This document shows positions 1-7,643 of a DNA stretch of 16,495 nucleotides, one piece after another (position 1 is the first letter of the stretch; every line of letters starts with the position of its first letter). The stretch is from Syntrophaceae bacterium (lineage in GTDB: Bacteria > Desulfobacterota > DTXE01), in the NCBI GenBank assembly GCA_012962595.1, contig DTXE01000504.1, positions 1 through 16,495 of the forward strand, given 5' to 3'. The notes beneath the pieces were generated by a model that saw only the letters and a program-made list of their open reading frames with translations, ran no database searches and was not told the DNA's origin. The translations under genes were made by a program, and so were the position numbers.

Positions 1-2380
1 CAGGTGGTTTCTGTATCACTATTTTCATGTAGTATGTATAAATTGCTGAAATCCACTTATAATCTTCAAAATATTCAAGCTTAATATCGTCAGGACCAAG
101 GAGTTCAAAGACCTTTCTTAAATTCTTATATTTCTCAATGAATTCCTTTTCTTTTTCCTTCTCTGCGGTAAGGACCTCTACAGCTTTTAACAGTGTTTCC
201 CTTTCATAATTTCTGGGCACTTCTTTAAGTATCTCAAGAATCTCTTTAACGAGGATGACAAATTCTTCTCTGATACCATCAAAGCTTGTAAGTGCCAGTT
301 TAATGTCCTCTTCATTATACATCTCAAGGGCTTTTTTAAATTCCTTGAGTATTCCTACATAATCAATTACAAGACCTGCGGACTTTAGATCTTTATATGG
401 TCTGTTCGTTCTTGCCACTGCCTGGAGAAGCCTGTGCTCTTTGAGTGGCTTATCAAGATACATAACCTGCAGGATTGGGGCATCGAATCCCGTAAGAAGC
501 ATATCAGTAACAATAAGTATTTTAGGAAATGTTTCCTCTTTAAACCTTTCCACTATATCCTTTCTTATCTCATCTATATCCCTGTTACCATACCTTGCTC
601 TTGTCTCTGCAACCCTATAAACAAGGGACTCATCACTTTCTCTCGTTCTGTATGTCATCACAATCTCTGAATACTCTGGTGGCAGATGTTTATCCAGCTC
701 CTGTTTATAAATATGACACGCCTTTCTACTACCTGCTACCACCATGGCTTTAAACTTCCCGTCGATATTCTCCTTAAAATGTTCTGCTATATCCTCTGCT
801 ATTACCTTTATACGCTCTGGATTCTCAAGCACTACCTTTATGGCATTCAACCTCTTTTTAACCTTATCTTCTATTTCTTCTCTTACCTCCTCGGGTAGTT
901 CTTCAAACTCTGTCTCCAAAAATGCGGAAAGCAAATCTTTCTTTAACCGGACCTTTTCCTCAAGCCTTGGCTGATAGGCAATCTTTACTGTGAAGCCATC
1001 TCTTATGGAATCCGTTATGAAATATCTATCAAGATAAACCTCATCCGGTGGATAGCTGAATTCCAAGTAGGTATCTCTTCCCCTTTTTGATATGGGTGTT
1101 CCAGTAAGTGCAAAGAAAAAGGCATTTTTAAGAATACTCTTCATCTGAGCAGCCAGTAGTCCATATTGGGTTCTGTGCCCCTCATCAATGAAGGCTACAA
1201 CATTCTTCCTGTTCATAATTGTTTCCTTATATCCTGTGACTTCCTCGAGTTCCTTATAAATTTCCTTAAGTTCCTCTGGTCTGAATTTATGAATGAGTGT
1301 TATAAATACTCCTCGCTTACCCCGATAATCATCAAATTGCAGGATTCTCCTGAGCTCATCTACCGAGCCTATAATCTCTGGTTCCACAATATCTAAAGAA
1401 TAAAATTCCTTATAAAGCTGGCTCTCAAGTTCAATTCTATCAACAATAAAAAAAATCGTGGGGTTTTCAAGTTCCTCTGTGTAGTAAAGTTTATTGGCTG
1501 CAAAGATCATGGTGAGGGTTTTACCACTTCCCTGCCAGTGCCATATGAGACCCTTATTTTTCTCTTCTTCTCCCTTAAGATTTTTAACAACTCTATTTAC
1601 CATCTTATTAGCTGCTCTGTATTGCATATATCTGGTTATGACTTTGGTAGCGTTGCCCAGTTCAACCCTGAAAAAGAGATAATTTCTGATAATATCAAGC
1701 AGAACATCTTTTGCTAGCATCTCAACCGTAGAATCAATTGAATCCTTCTCTTCATCATGCCATTCGTGTGTCATAGGTTCGTCCTGCCAGGGAACGGTAG
1801 GAAAATATCTTGCTATACTTTCAGCTCCTACTCCTATCTGGACATATTTATAAAGTTCGGGCACAAGCCCTTCATAATCCTTGATCTGCCTGTAAGCGGT
1901 GTACCAGCTTTCAGTCAAACTTGTCGGGTTTTTACACTCGATATTCACCAGAGGGATACCGTTTACATAGAGTATGATGTCTGTCCTTATGGTTTCCCTG
2001 CCATAATAATAAACCTGCCTTGAGACTATGAATCCGTTGTTTTCAAGAGATTGAAAATCAAAAAGGTGGATATACTTTACTACCTTCTCTTTCTCAAACT
2101 TTACCGGAATACCAAACTTATAGAAGTTAAGAATGCGTTTGGCACCTTCTATGCCTGTACCGGTGAGTTTAAGTTCATTTAAAGCCTTGTTTATCTCCTC
2201 ATCCCCAATGCCGGACTCTTTGTTTATTCTCTCAAGTGCCCTTATGAGGACGGGGATGAGCAAAGGTTCTTCATAGCTTTCCCTCTCAAGGGCATCAGCC
2301 GGGATAAACCTCCATCCTTTTTGTTGGAGTTGTTCAACGATATAATCTTCTATTAGAGATTTTTCTGAAAATTTTTCCAT
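1..2380 (-). CDS. hsdR: Type I restriction enzyme R subunit HsdR (3' end cut by window edge)
   Basis: This is the motor and nuclease subunit of a Type I restriction enzyme. It translocates DNA using ATP and cuts unmethylated DNA when assembled with HsdM and HsdS. About 793 codons are present, reading open to the left edge, so the C-terminus is missing. The N-terminal nuclease core shows D134 followed by E148-C-K150, a PD-(D/E)XK arrangement. The helicase part has a Walker A WQGSGKT (K287), a DEGH box (D399-H402), a TGTP motif and a late QAVARTNRPY motif typical of SF2 translocases. The chosen ATG gives a normal HsdR N-terminus, but no Shine-Dalgarno is visible before it (leader is A/T-rich). 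It is the last gene of the hsd operon, separated from the NYN gene by 101 bases while upstream joints are tight. I checked the reading frame at several points and found it continuous. Confidence 0.95.
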   Translation of the reverse strand, partial: MEKFSEKSLIEDYIVEQLQQKGWRFIPADALERESYEEPLLIPVLIRALERINKESGIGDEEINKALNELKLTGTGIEGAKRILNFYKFGIPVKFEKEKVVKYIHLFDFQSLENNGFIVSRQVYYYGRETIRTDIILYVNGIPLVNIECKNPTSLTESWYTAYRQIKDYEGLVPELYKYVQIGVGAESIARYFPTVPWQDEPMTHEWHDEEKDSIDSTVEMLAKDVLLDIIRNYLFFRVELGNATKVITRYMQYRAANKMVNRVVKNLKGEEEKNKGLIWHWQGSGKTLTMIFAANKLYYTEELENPTIFFIVDRIELESQLYKEFYSLDIVEPEIIGSVDELRRILQFDDYRGKRGVFITLIHKFRPEELKEIYKELEEVTGYKETIMNRKNVVAFIDEGHRTQYGLLAAQMKSILKNAFFFALTGTPISKRGRDTYLEFSYPPDEVYLDRYFITDSIRDGFTVKIAYQPRLEEKVRLKKDLLSAFLETEFEELPEEVREEIEDKVKKRLNAIKVVLENPERIKVIAEDIAEHFKENIDGKFKAMVVAGSRKACHIYKQELDKHLPPEYSEIVMTYRTRESDESLVYRVAETRARYGNRDIDEIRKDIVERFKEETFPKILIVTDMLLTGFDAPILQVMYLDKPLKEHRLLQAVARTNRPYKDLKSAGLVIDYVGILKEFKKALEMYNEEDIKLALTSFDGIREEFVILVKEILEILKEVPRNYERETLLKAVEVLTAEKEKEKEFIEKYKNLRKVFELLGPDDIKLEYFEDYKWISAIYTYYMKIVIQKPP

Positions 2381-2387
2381 TTTTTAC

Positions 2388-2415
2388 TTGACAAAAACTT
2401 TTTATATTGTATATT
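2388..2415 (+). promoter_or_regulatory. Plus-strand sigma70-like promoter in the hsdR upstream gap
   Basis: A -35 TTGACA (2388-2393) is followed after 16 bases by TATATT (2410-2415). It points away from hsdR, against all neighbouring genes, with a predicted start near 2422. The only thing directly downstream is the terminator-like hairpin at 2452-2483. The hexamers are close to consensus, but the region is A/T-rich, so chance is possible. Confidence 0.45.
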
Positions 2416-2421
2416 TAATGT

Positions 2422-2483
2422 TGTCCTACTAGGGTAGGGCGGAGCCAAATTTCCCTCTGGTTTAAGCCAGAGGGACTTTTTTT
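2422..2483 (+). ncRNA. Candidate ~60-nt small RNA between hsdR and the NYN gene
   Basis: This is the interval between the predicted start of the 2388-2415 promoter and the end of a T-run after a perfect hairpin. It has no open reading frame of note. It would be transcribed opposite to the hsd operon, so it is antisense to the leader of hsdR and to the last codon of the NYN gene. It is called only from the promoter and terminator pairing; no known RNA family is recognised. Confidence 0.3.
2452..2483 (+). terminator. Intrinsic terminator, plus-strand orientation
   Basis: A perfect 9-bp stem (TCCCTCTGG at 2452-2460, CCAGAGGGA at 2467-2475) closes a 6-base loop and is followed by C then seven T (2477-2483). 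The T-run is on the plus strand. On the minus strand the stem is preceded by A's and followed only by AAATTTGG, so it is a poor terminator for the hsd operon. It overlaps the NYN stop codon. Confidence 0.6.
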
Positions 2484-3003
2484 ACCCATCTTTTAACTCT
2501 ATCTCACTTTTCAACTTCTTAAGATCAATAAACTTTGCTTGTTTTAATAGTTCTATAGAAACATGGTCTTTAGTTGATACAACTATACAATTCTTTCTGT
2601 GTGCTTTCATATATTTTAATAAAGCTTCAAAATCACTATCTCCAGAGAATAGAATAAAAGTTTGAAAGTTATCACAGTTATGCACAGCATCAATAGTTAA
2701 TTCTACATCTAAATTGCCTTTATGAAAGCCGCCTTCCTCCAGGTTAGAATCTTTTATAAACTTTACTTTCTTTTTTCTTACTATATATCCAATGATTTCC
2801 AGAAGATCTAAGAATTTTCTTTGCCTATGATAATCCGGATCATAAGCTGTATAAAAATAGATGCTCCCAAGATTAATATCCTTTGTTAAATATTCTTTTA
2901 GCCTCTGAAATCCTATTCTCCAGCCTAATTTCTTCTGAGAGTGATAGATATTAGAAGCGTCTATAAAGACATAAGCTGTGCCTTTGACATAATTTTGAAT
3001 CAT
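2482..3003 (-). CDS. NYN-domain (LabA/DUF88-like) predicted ribonuclease
   Basis: A 173-residue protein of the NYN family, PIN-like metal-dependent nucleases that usually act on RNA. Visible acidic positions match the family: D15 in FIDASN near the N-terminus, D99 and D105 in LDVELTIDAV, and D122/D124 in LFSGDSDFEALL. The domain fills almost the whole protein, and no extra domain, signal peptide or membrane segment is seen. Its ATG overlaps the hsdS stop codon (ATGA), so it is translationally coupled to hsdS and belongs to the restriction operon. NYN proteins are not standard Type I subunits. An RNA-degrading effector or self-limiting accessory role is inferred from position only. Family assignment is firm; substrate is unknown. 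Confidence 0.85.
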   Translation of the reverse strand: MIQNYVKGTAYVFIDASNIYHSQKKLGWRIGFQRLKEYLTKDINLGSIYFYTAYDPDYHRQRKFLDLLEIIGYIVRKKKVKFIKDSNLEEGGFHKGNLDVELTIDAVHNCDNFQTFILFSGDSDFEALLKYMKAHRKNCIVVSTKDHVSIELLKQAKFIDLKKLKSEIELKDG

Positions 3004-4196
3004 ACTTTTACCCTTCTTCTTCCTATTAAAAGGTCATTCATCAATCCCTTCTTTATCCTATGCAATTTTTCCTTTTTGTTTCTCAAAAGCTCAAGTCTTT
3101 TATCAACGGTTGACAGGACTTCAGCGATTTTTTGCTGTTCAGGAAGAGGGGGAAGGGGGATGAAAGTTTCACCAACAAGTGTAGTATTTAAATTTCCTTG
3201 TGTTCCTGTTTGTTTCATATTTACAAATTTATATTCGTTTCTTTGTAAGACATAGAATAAAAACTCAATATTAATTACCTTTGACAAATTACGAAATACA
3301 ACAAAACCATCATGTATACAAGCTTTCATATCTACAATTATTGGTTTCCCTATCGTTGCACAAATACTCATGATTAAATCCCCCGGATTCACTTCAACAC
3401 TTTTTGACTCTCCGAGTTTAGAAAGATATTGAGATGTACTTCTTAAATATTTATAGGTATTAGTAACATCAGATATTCGGATCCATCCTCTCCCTTTCTC
3501 TGAAAAATATTTTTGGTTCCCAATAGGTCTGGGAGATGCTCCTCTTCTTACTTCACTGATTTGATTTATTTTCACAACTTCCCACTCCTTCGGTATCCTG
3601 CCAATCTCTGTGTCCTTAAACTCCTTATGTCCAATGCCCTTGGTCAGAAGTTCCTGCATCAAGCCCTTTTTGAGCCGTTCGGTCTTCGCTATAGACTCAT
3701 CCACCTTTTCAATCGCCTGATCCACTGTTGATAGAATCTCAGCGATTTTTTGCTGTTCGGGGAGGGGGGGGAGGGGGACTAAAAAAGAATTTAAAAAGCT
3801 TTGGGTAATTATTGGATGAGTTGATTTAGTGGCAAATCTGTTGATATTTTTGAACTTAAGCAAGTAAGAAACAAAAGGCATGTATACCTTGTCTTTGTCA
3901 TAATGTCTGCTATAGATTGCATTATCACTTATCCAAATTTTGCCTGTTGCTAAATGTATCTCTCCCGACGCTCCTACTCTTCCAATTATTATTGTAAAAT
4001 CATTGTTCACTAAAAAATTAGAAGTATATCCCATTATTCCGTTGGCCCCATATATTGGAAAAATACTATTCTCAGTTATTAAGGGACGTTCTCCATTTCT
4101 CAGTGACAGAATTCTGCCCAACCTCACCACCTTCCACTCCTTCGGTATCTTCCCTATTTCTGTTTGTTTGAGATTATGCTCCTTCATATCCTTCAC
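3000..4196 (-). CDS. hsdS: Type I restriction-modification specificity subunit HsdS
   Basis: HsdS recognises the two halves of the target sequence and bridges HsdM and HsdR. The 398 residues form the usual two-fold pseudo-repeat. Each half opens with TEIG(K/R)IPKEW (residues 12 and 196) and ends with PLPPLPEQQKIAE (141 and 347) followed by a helical spacer. Target recognition domain 1 spans about 20-140 and domain 2 about 210-346. The duplicated ends remain nearly identical at DNA level, and a run of eight C (coding strand) lies in the first PLPPLPEQQ segment. I prefer the GTG at 4196, with AAAGGAT upstream, over an ATG three codons later. It starts 5 bases after the DUF3644 stop and overlaps the NYN start. 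The two half-domains differ, implying a bipartite asymmetric target that cannot be read from sequence. Confidence 0.95.
   Translation of the reverse strand: MKDMKEHNLKQTEIGKIPKEWKVVRLGRILSLRNGERPLITENSIFPIYGANGIMGYTSNFLVNNDFTIIIGRVGASGEIHLATGKIWISDNAIYSRHYDKDKVYMPFVSYLLKFKNINRFATKSTHPIITQSFLNSFLVPLPPLPEQQKIAEILSTVDQAIEKVDESIAKTERLKKGLMQELLTKGIGHKEFKDTEIGRIPKEWEVVKINQISEVRRGASPRPIGNQKYFSEKGRGWIRISDVTNTYKYLRSTSQYLSKLGESKSVEVNPGDLIMSICATIGKPIIVDMKACIHDGFVVFRNLSKVINIEFLFYVLQRNEYKFVNMKQTGTQGNLNTTLVGETFIPLPPLPEQQKIAEVLSTVDKRLELLRNKKEKLHRIKKGLMNDLLIGRRRVKV
3121..3140. repeat. Direct repeat copy A within hsdS (second conserved region)
   Basis: A 20-base exact match to 3739-3758, 618 bases (206 codons) apart and in the same reading frame. 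It encodes part of the conserved PLPPLPEQQKIAEVLSTVD segment. Such repeats allow in-frame recombination between halves of hsdS or with other hsdS genes. Confidence 0.9.
3739..3758. repeat. Direct repeat copy B within hsdS (first conserved region)
   Basis: Exact 20-base partner of 3121-3140. It sits beside the G8 tract at 3764-3771 (C8 on the coding strand). A second, shorter pair of 16 identical bases lies at 3582-3597 and 4134-4149, in the segment encoding IPKEW at the start of each half. Confidence 0.9.
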
Positions 4197-4201
4197 AAAC
4201 G

Positions 4202-5272
4202 TTATCCTTTGTTTCTTTTCTTAATCTTATATTGTTTCCATATTTCCTTTATATCTACTTCATCCAATTTCTTTTTTAGAAAGTTTAAAGCTTTGGGGCT
4301 ATAACGGTTAAACTTAGACGCCCCAATTTTTATAACCTTAAAGAGTTCTTCATCGGATTGGATATTAAAATAATGAATTAAAGCAAGTGCTTTAGGAATC
4401 GTTAAACATAATTTTTTAGATAGCTTTGTAACATTCAAATTATAATAGTCCAGCTCATTTACACGCTTCACTGCCACAGGTAAACCCTTCTCTTCTCCCT
4501 CTTTAATGAGTCTAACGGGTATTCCCACTTTCTTAGTAAGCCGTAAACTTATATTGAGTCCTTCACTTTGAGTATCGATATTTAAACCTGCAATACCATG
4601 AAAAATAGATTGCCAGCTGTTTTTAGCTAAATTTTGCAATATCTTGTTAAGGTCTTTATCGCTTGGTTGTGTAGAATCGCCTTTTACAGCATTTTCCATT
4701 ATTGCAATGGGCCTAAGCCTACTTTTCGCTAAACTTATTTTTCTTCTTGGTAGTGTAAGAAGTTTTTTGATCTCTTCAATCTCTTCGTCTATCAATAAGA
4801 CGAGATCTTTTGGCAGTTTTGTACATACAGGTAGCACTCGCTCAGGTAAAAAGTCGGACAAATCTTTTTCAAAAACTTTATTCAATATGTCTTTAAATAC
4901 CGTAATCCCTGATTGGACATGTATATAAAATTGTTCTTCGCGGATGTCTAATAAGTAATGAGTGGCAGCGTCTCTTAAACTGTTGATCGTGCGAATTGCT
5001 AAGGCTTGGTCTTCATTAAGAAACCTCACTTGGTGATCTGATAAACACTTTCTAACGCAATGATCAAATCCTATAGTCTCTTTGGCTCTCTTTTCACGTA
5101 TTCTTCCGCCTTTGTGCAAGATTGCAGCTTTTAAAAGCATTTCAAAACTATGGTTTAGCAGCATAAAGACAATCACAATCCGCCCTTTGTTCCACGGTTT
5201 ATTAAAGTGATCAATAGCTAATACTAAAGAGTCTATACCCCTGCTTAAAAGTGATTTTACTTCTTTTTTCAC
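4202..5272 (-). CDS. DUF3644 family protein with HEPN-like R-x4-H motif
   Basis: I recognise the N-terminal half (about residues 10-135) as the DUF3644 type: a helical segment FMLLNHSFEMLLKAAILHKG, then GGRIREKRAKETIGFD, then SLRDAATHY. The last contains R100-x4-H105, the signature of HEPN ribonucleases, preceded by a long helix as in HEPN folds. HEPN catalysis is inferred, not shown. The C-terminal third (about 280-350) is helical and basic and may bind nucleic acid. The start is GTG at 5272, overlapping the upstream stop (GTGA), with AGGAAGAG just before it. It sits between the small nuclease-like gene and hsdS. Genes of this type occur near restriction systems, but their role is undescribed to my knowledge. 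A toxin-like or abortive-infection RNase is plausible. Confidence 0.75.
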   Translation of the reverse strand: MKKEVKSLLSRGIDSLVLAIDHFNKPWNKGRIVIVFMLLNHSFEMLLKAAILHKGGRIREKRAKETIGFDHCVRKCLSDHQVRFLNEDQALAIRTINSLRDAATHYLLDIREEQFYIHVQSGITVFKDILNKVFEKDLSDFLPERVLPVCTKLPKDLVLLIDEEIEEIKKLLTLPRRKISLAKSRLRPIAIMENAVKGDSTQPSDKDLNKILQNLAKNSWQSIFHGIAGLNIDTQSEGLNISLRLTKKVGIPVRLIKEGEEKGLPVAVKRVNELDYYNLNVTKLSKKLCLTIPKALALIHYFNIQSDEELFKVIKIGASKFNRYSPKALNFLKKKLDEVDIKEIWKQYKIKKRNKG

Positions 5273-5562
5273 CTCTTCCTCGATGCTTTCTTAATTATCT
5301 TCCCTTTTTCATTCATAACCCCTATCCCTGTCCTTTTAGTAGCATTCAGGGCATTCTCTATATTCCTATCATTCACAGCAATATACCTTGCCTTTGAGGA
5401 CCTCTTCACTTGATTTATCCCCTGATATATTCCGTTTCTCGTAGTTTCAACCTCAATCACCCTATCCCTTGTAACTATATCTATCCCTTTATGCTTTTTA
5501 TATTCACTCCCAAACCTCTTTGCCAGATTCTCAGCAATTTTATCATGCTTACTTTTAGCCAT
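5269..5562 (-). CDS. Small PD-(D/E)XK-like protein in the restriction operon
   Basis: A basic 97-residue protein without a certain family name. Residues 8-40 run as helix, then GIDIV (D28), then RVIEVET (E37, E39), then YQGINQVK, then a strand-like ARYIAV. This matches the small end of the PD-(D/E)XK fold (Mrr- or resolvase-like), but the usual Lys after the second acidic residue is Thr (E39-T40), so it may be inactive or use K53. A strong Shine-Dalgarno (AAGGAGG) lies 7 bases before the ATG. It follows hsdM after 24 bases and overlaps the DUF3644 start by 4 bases, so it is an operon member. It may be a DNA-binding or nuclease partner of the complex; this is inference. Confidence 0.7.
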   Translation of the reverse strand: MAKSKHDKIAENLAKRFGSEYKKHKGIDIVTRDRVIEVETTRNGIYQGINQVKRSSKARYIAVNDRNIENALNATKRTGIGVMNEKGKIIKKASRKR

Positions 5563-5586
5563 AACCTGCCTCCTTTTCTCTCATTT

Positions 5587-7383
5587 TTAATAGTTCAATT
5601 CCTTTAAATATCCTTCTATTTTTTCTGTTATATTTTTAATCTGTTCATCTATAGAAAGCACCTCTTTCCACTCTCTTACCACATCTATCTCTTCAATCTC
5701 ATCTTCCGGAAAAACATAAAGTGTAACATTCAGGTTATAGTCGTTCTCTTTTATCTTCTCAATCTCTACAAGCCTTGCAAATCCTTCAATCTCAAATCTC
5801 ACATCTCTCAATCCCAGATCCCTGTATGCCTTGACTATTTTTTCTATATGCTCATCTCCCAGGCGGTTGAGTTTCCGAACACTCGGATGTCCTTCGTATT
5901 CATTGCTTGCATTTATGAATAAAATTTTCCCTTTCCTTGGCTCTGGTTTATTTTTATTGAGGACAATTATTGCCCCTGGCGCTCCAGTATTATAGAAGAG
6001 TTTTTCAGGAAGAAGAATAACAGCCTCCATCAGGTCAGCATTGATTATGCTCGTTCTTATTGCCTTTTCCTTCCCACCTCTGAAAAGGCATCCATTATCT
6101 ATCACAACCCCCACCCTGCCGGTGTCATCCAAAGCTTGCGCCAGCATGTGCTCTATCCATGCCCAGTCTGCTGATTGTTTTGGTGTGAACCCGAAATTGA
6201 ATCTCTCTCTCCAGAATTCCCCTTTTTTTAGAGTCTCCTCACTGTATCCATCCTGATTCCAGGGAGGATTGGCTATAACAACATCGAATTTCTTTAACTT
6301 ATCACCTTCTTTAAATTTGGGATAAAGCAATGTGTCTCCCAGAGCAAGTTGACCATTCCTGATATCGTGAATGTAGAGGTTCATTTTAGCCAGGGCAAGG
6401 GTCTTATGATTGTATTCTTGTCCAAAAAGGAAAATCTTGTCTGCCTCGCTCCTGCCAAGAGCATCTTCAATGCGCTTGTAGGAACTGATAAGCATACCAC
6501 CCGAACCACATGCAGGGTCATATACACTTTCACCTGGCTTTGGATCAACCATTTTAACAATGAGATTGATAACCTCTTTTGGAGTGTAAACCTCACCTTC
6601 CTTGGCCTTCTGAGGGGCAAAATACCTCAATATCCATTCGTAAGCATCTCCAAGAATATCGGGGGATACACGATGAAGCGCATGACTACTGAAGAGTTCC
6701 ACGAGTTGTCTTAAAACTTCAGCATTTTCTCTATTGGTGGTGAATTGAACAAAATCTACATTCTCAAATACATCCTTAAGTCCAGGATTCCTTTCTGCCA
6801 GAGTCTTCATTGCCTTAGAGAAATTTTCAGGCAATCTTGCAGGGTCCTTTCTTATGTTCTCCCAGAGAAGCTCCTCAGAAATATCAAAGTCGTGATATAT
6901 GGCGTTTTTGGCTTCCTTCTTGGCTTCTTCTTCAGTCAATCCATCGGCAAAGGCTTCCCTGAATGCACTTTCAAATTCCATCTCCCATTTGTCACTTATC
7001 CTCTTGTAGAAAAGAAGAACGAGAATAAAGGTATAATCAACTCTTGTTCTTATAAGGTCTGCTGCTGCTTTGAGAAGTCCTTCAAGGCTACCTCTTGTTA
7101 ATCGACGGCTTTCAAGTGTTAGTTTCTCAGATATTATCTGTTTCTTACTCTGGAGTTGATAGATCCTTCTTCTTGCGTCAGTTGGATCAAATTCTACCTT
7201 AAGCATACCCTCCTTCCTTAGTTCAGAGAGCACAACATTAATCTGTTCCTCACTGTCATCGATTTTTTCCTTGAGAACACGAGCCGCATCTTCAACACGG
7301 AACGGAGAGAAATGAAATGCCTCCCATAGAATCTCATATCTCTTATCAAGCCATTTGGGTATCATAAGCTTTTTTGTCTCCAT
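5587..7383 (-). CDS. hsdM: Type I DNA methyltransferase subunit HsdM with extra N-terminal winged-helix-like domain
   Basis: HsdM transfers a methyl group from S-adenosylmethionine to adenine in the HsdS target. The 598 residues hold an N-terminal helical domain (about 95-250, typical HsdM_N), the cofactor motif YDPACGSGGM (288-297) and the catalytic NPPW (372-375), so an adenine-N6 enzyme. Unusually, residues 8-78 come before HsdM_N and look like a winged helix: a helix-turn-helix-like stretch followed by LRKEGMLKVEF and RRRIYQLQ. This is not part of ordinary HsdM. It is the first gene of the operon, with a perfect sigma70 promoter 30 bases upstream. No Shine-Dalgarno precedes the first ATG. 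A second ATG (codon 7, 7365) has GGAG 12 bases before it and is a possible alternative start. Confidence 0.95.
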   Translation of the reverse strand: METKKLMIPKWLDKRYEILWEAFHFSPFRVEDAARVLKEKIDDSEEQINVVLSELRKEGMLKVEFDPTDARRRIYQLQSKKQIISEKLTLESRRLTRGSLEGLLKAAADLIRTRVDYTFILVLLFYKRISDKWEMEFESAFREAFADGLTEEEAKKEAKNAIYHDFDISEELLWENIRKDPARLPENFSKAMKTLAERNPGLKDVFENVDFVQFTTNRENAEVLRQLVELFSSHALHRVSPDILGDAYEWILRYFAPQKAKEGEVYTPKEVINLIVKMVDPKPGESVYDPACGSGGMLISSYKRIEDALGRSEADKIFLFGQEYNHKTLALAKMNLYIHDIRNGQLALGDTLLYPKFKEGDKLKKFDVVIANPPWNQDGYSEETLKKGEFWRERFNFGFTPKQSADWAWIEHMLAQALDDTGRVGVVIDNGCLFRGGKEKAIRTSIINADLMEAVILLPEKLFYNTGAPGAIIVLNKNKPEPRKGKILFINASNEYEGHPSVRKLNRLGDEHIEKIVKAYRDLGLRDVRFEIEGFARLVEIEKIKENDYNLNVTLYVFPEDEIEEIDVVREWKEVLSIDEQIKNITEKIEGYLKELNY

Positions 7384-7412
7384 TAATTAAATAAGTTTTT
7401 TATTTTTTTCTT

Positions 7413-7441
7413 ATTATATAATTGCTGTCAATTTTTGTCAA
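7413..7441 (-). promoter_or_regulatory. Perfect consensus sigma70 promoter of the hsd operon
   Basis: On the minus strand TTGACA (7441-7436), a 17-base spacer and TATAAT (7418-7413) match consensus exactly. The predicted start is near 7406, leaving a leader of about 23 bases, nearly all A/T, with no Shine-Dalgarno before the hsdM ATG. A second TTGACA lies inside the spacer (7431-7426). Confidence 0.85.
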
Positions 7442-7481
7442 GGGGAAATTAAAAAATTTCTAAAAAGTCTATTCATTGTAA

Positions 7482-7592
7482 GTAAGGAGCTTTTGTGTTG
7501 GATCATATATAGATGATTGGGGTAGATTAGTAGCAGATGTCTATTATAAAGGGAAAAATCTTGCTGATTACTTTCCAGAATATAAAATTTGA
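7482..7592 (+). pseudogene. Fragment resembling the middle of a staphylococcal-nuclease-like (SNase) protein
   Basis: A 36-codon open stretch ending at TGA 7590-7592 contains DDWGRLVADVYYKGKNLADY. This resembles the segment K(Y)GR-x-(V/L)ADVY-x-x-G-x-N(V/L)ADY of thermonuclease-like proteins. No start, upstream part or C-terminal part is visible. It would be a remnant on the strand opposite to the hsd operon. The match is short and recalled, not searched. Confidence 0.3.
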
Positions 7593-7643
7593 AAGATTTG
7601 TGTATGATTTAATTGAGACTGGGATTGTTTTGAGACAAATATA

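Noticed and set aside
434..2023. Several plus-strand open frames of 60-90 codons opposite hsdR, and similar ones across the window
   Set aside because: They lie antisense to well-supported genes and have no recognisable protein features.
2381..2430. A minus-strand promoter for hsdR in the gap
   Set aside because: A TATAAA-like box exists, but no convincing -35 element lies at proper spacing.
4185..4187. ATG at codon 4 as the hsdS start
   Set aside because: Its nearest GGA is only two bases away; the GTG at 4196 has a better placed AAAGGAT.
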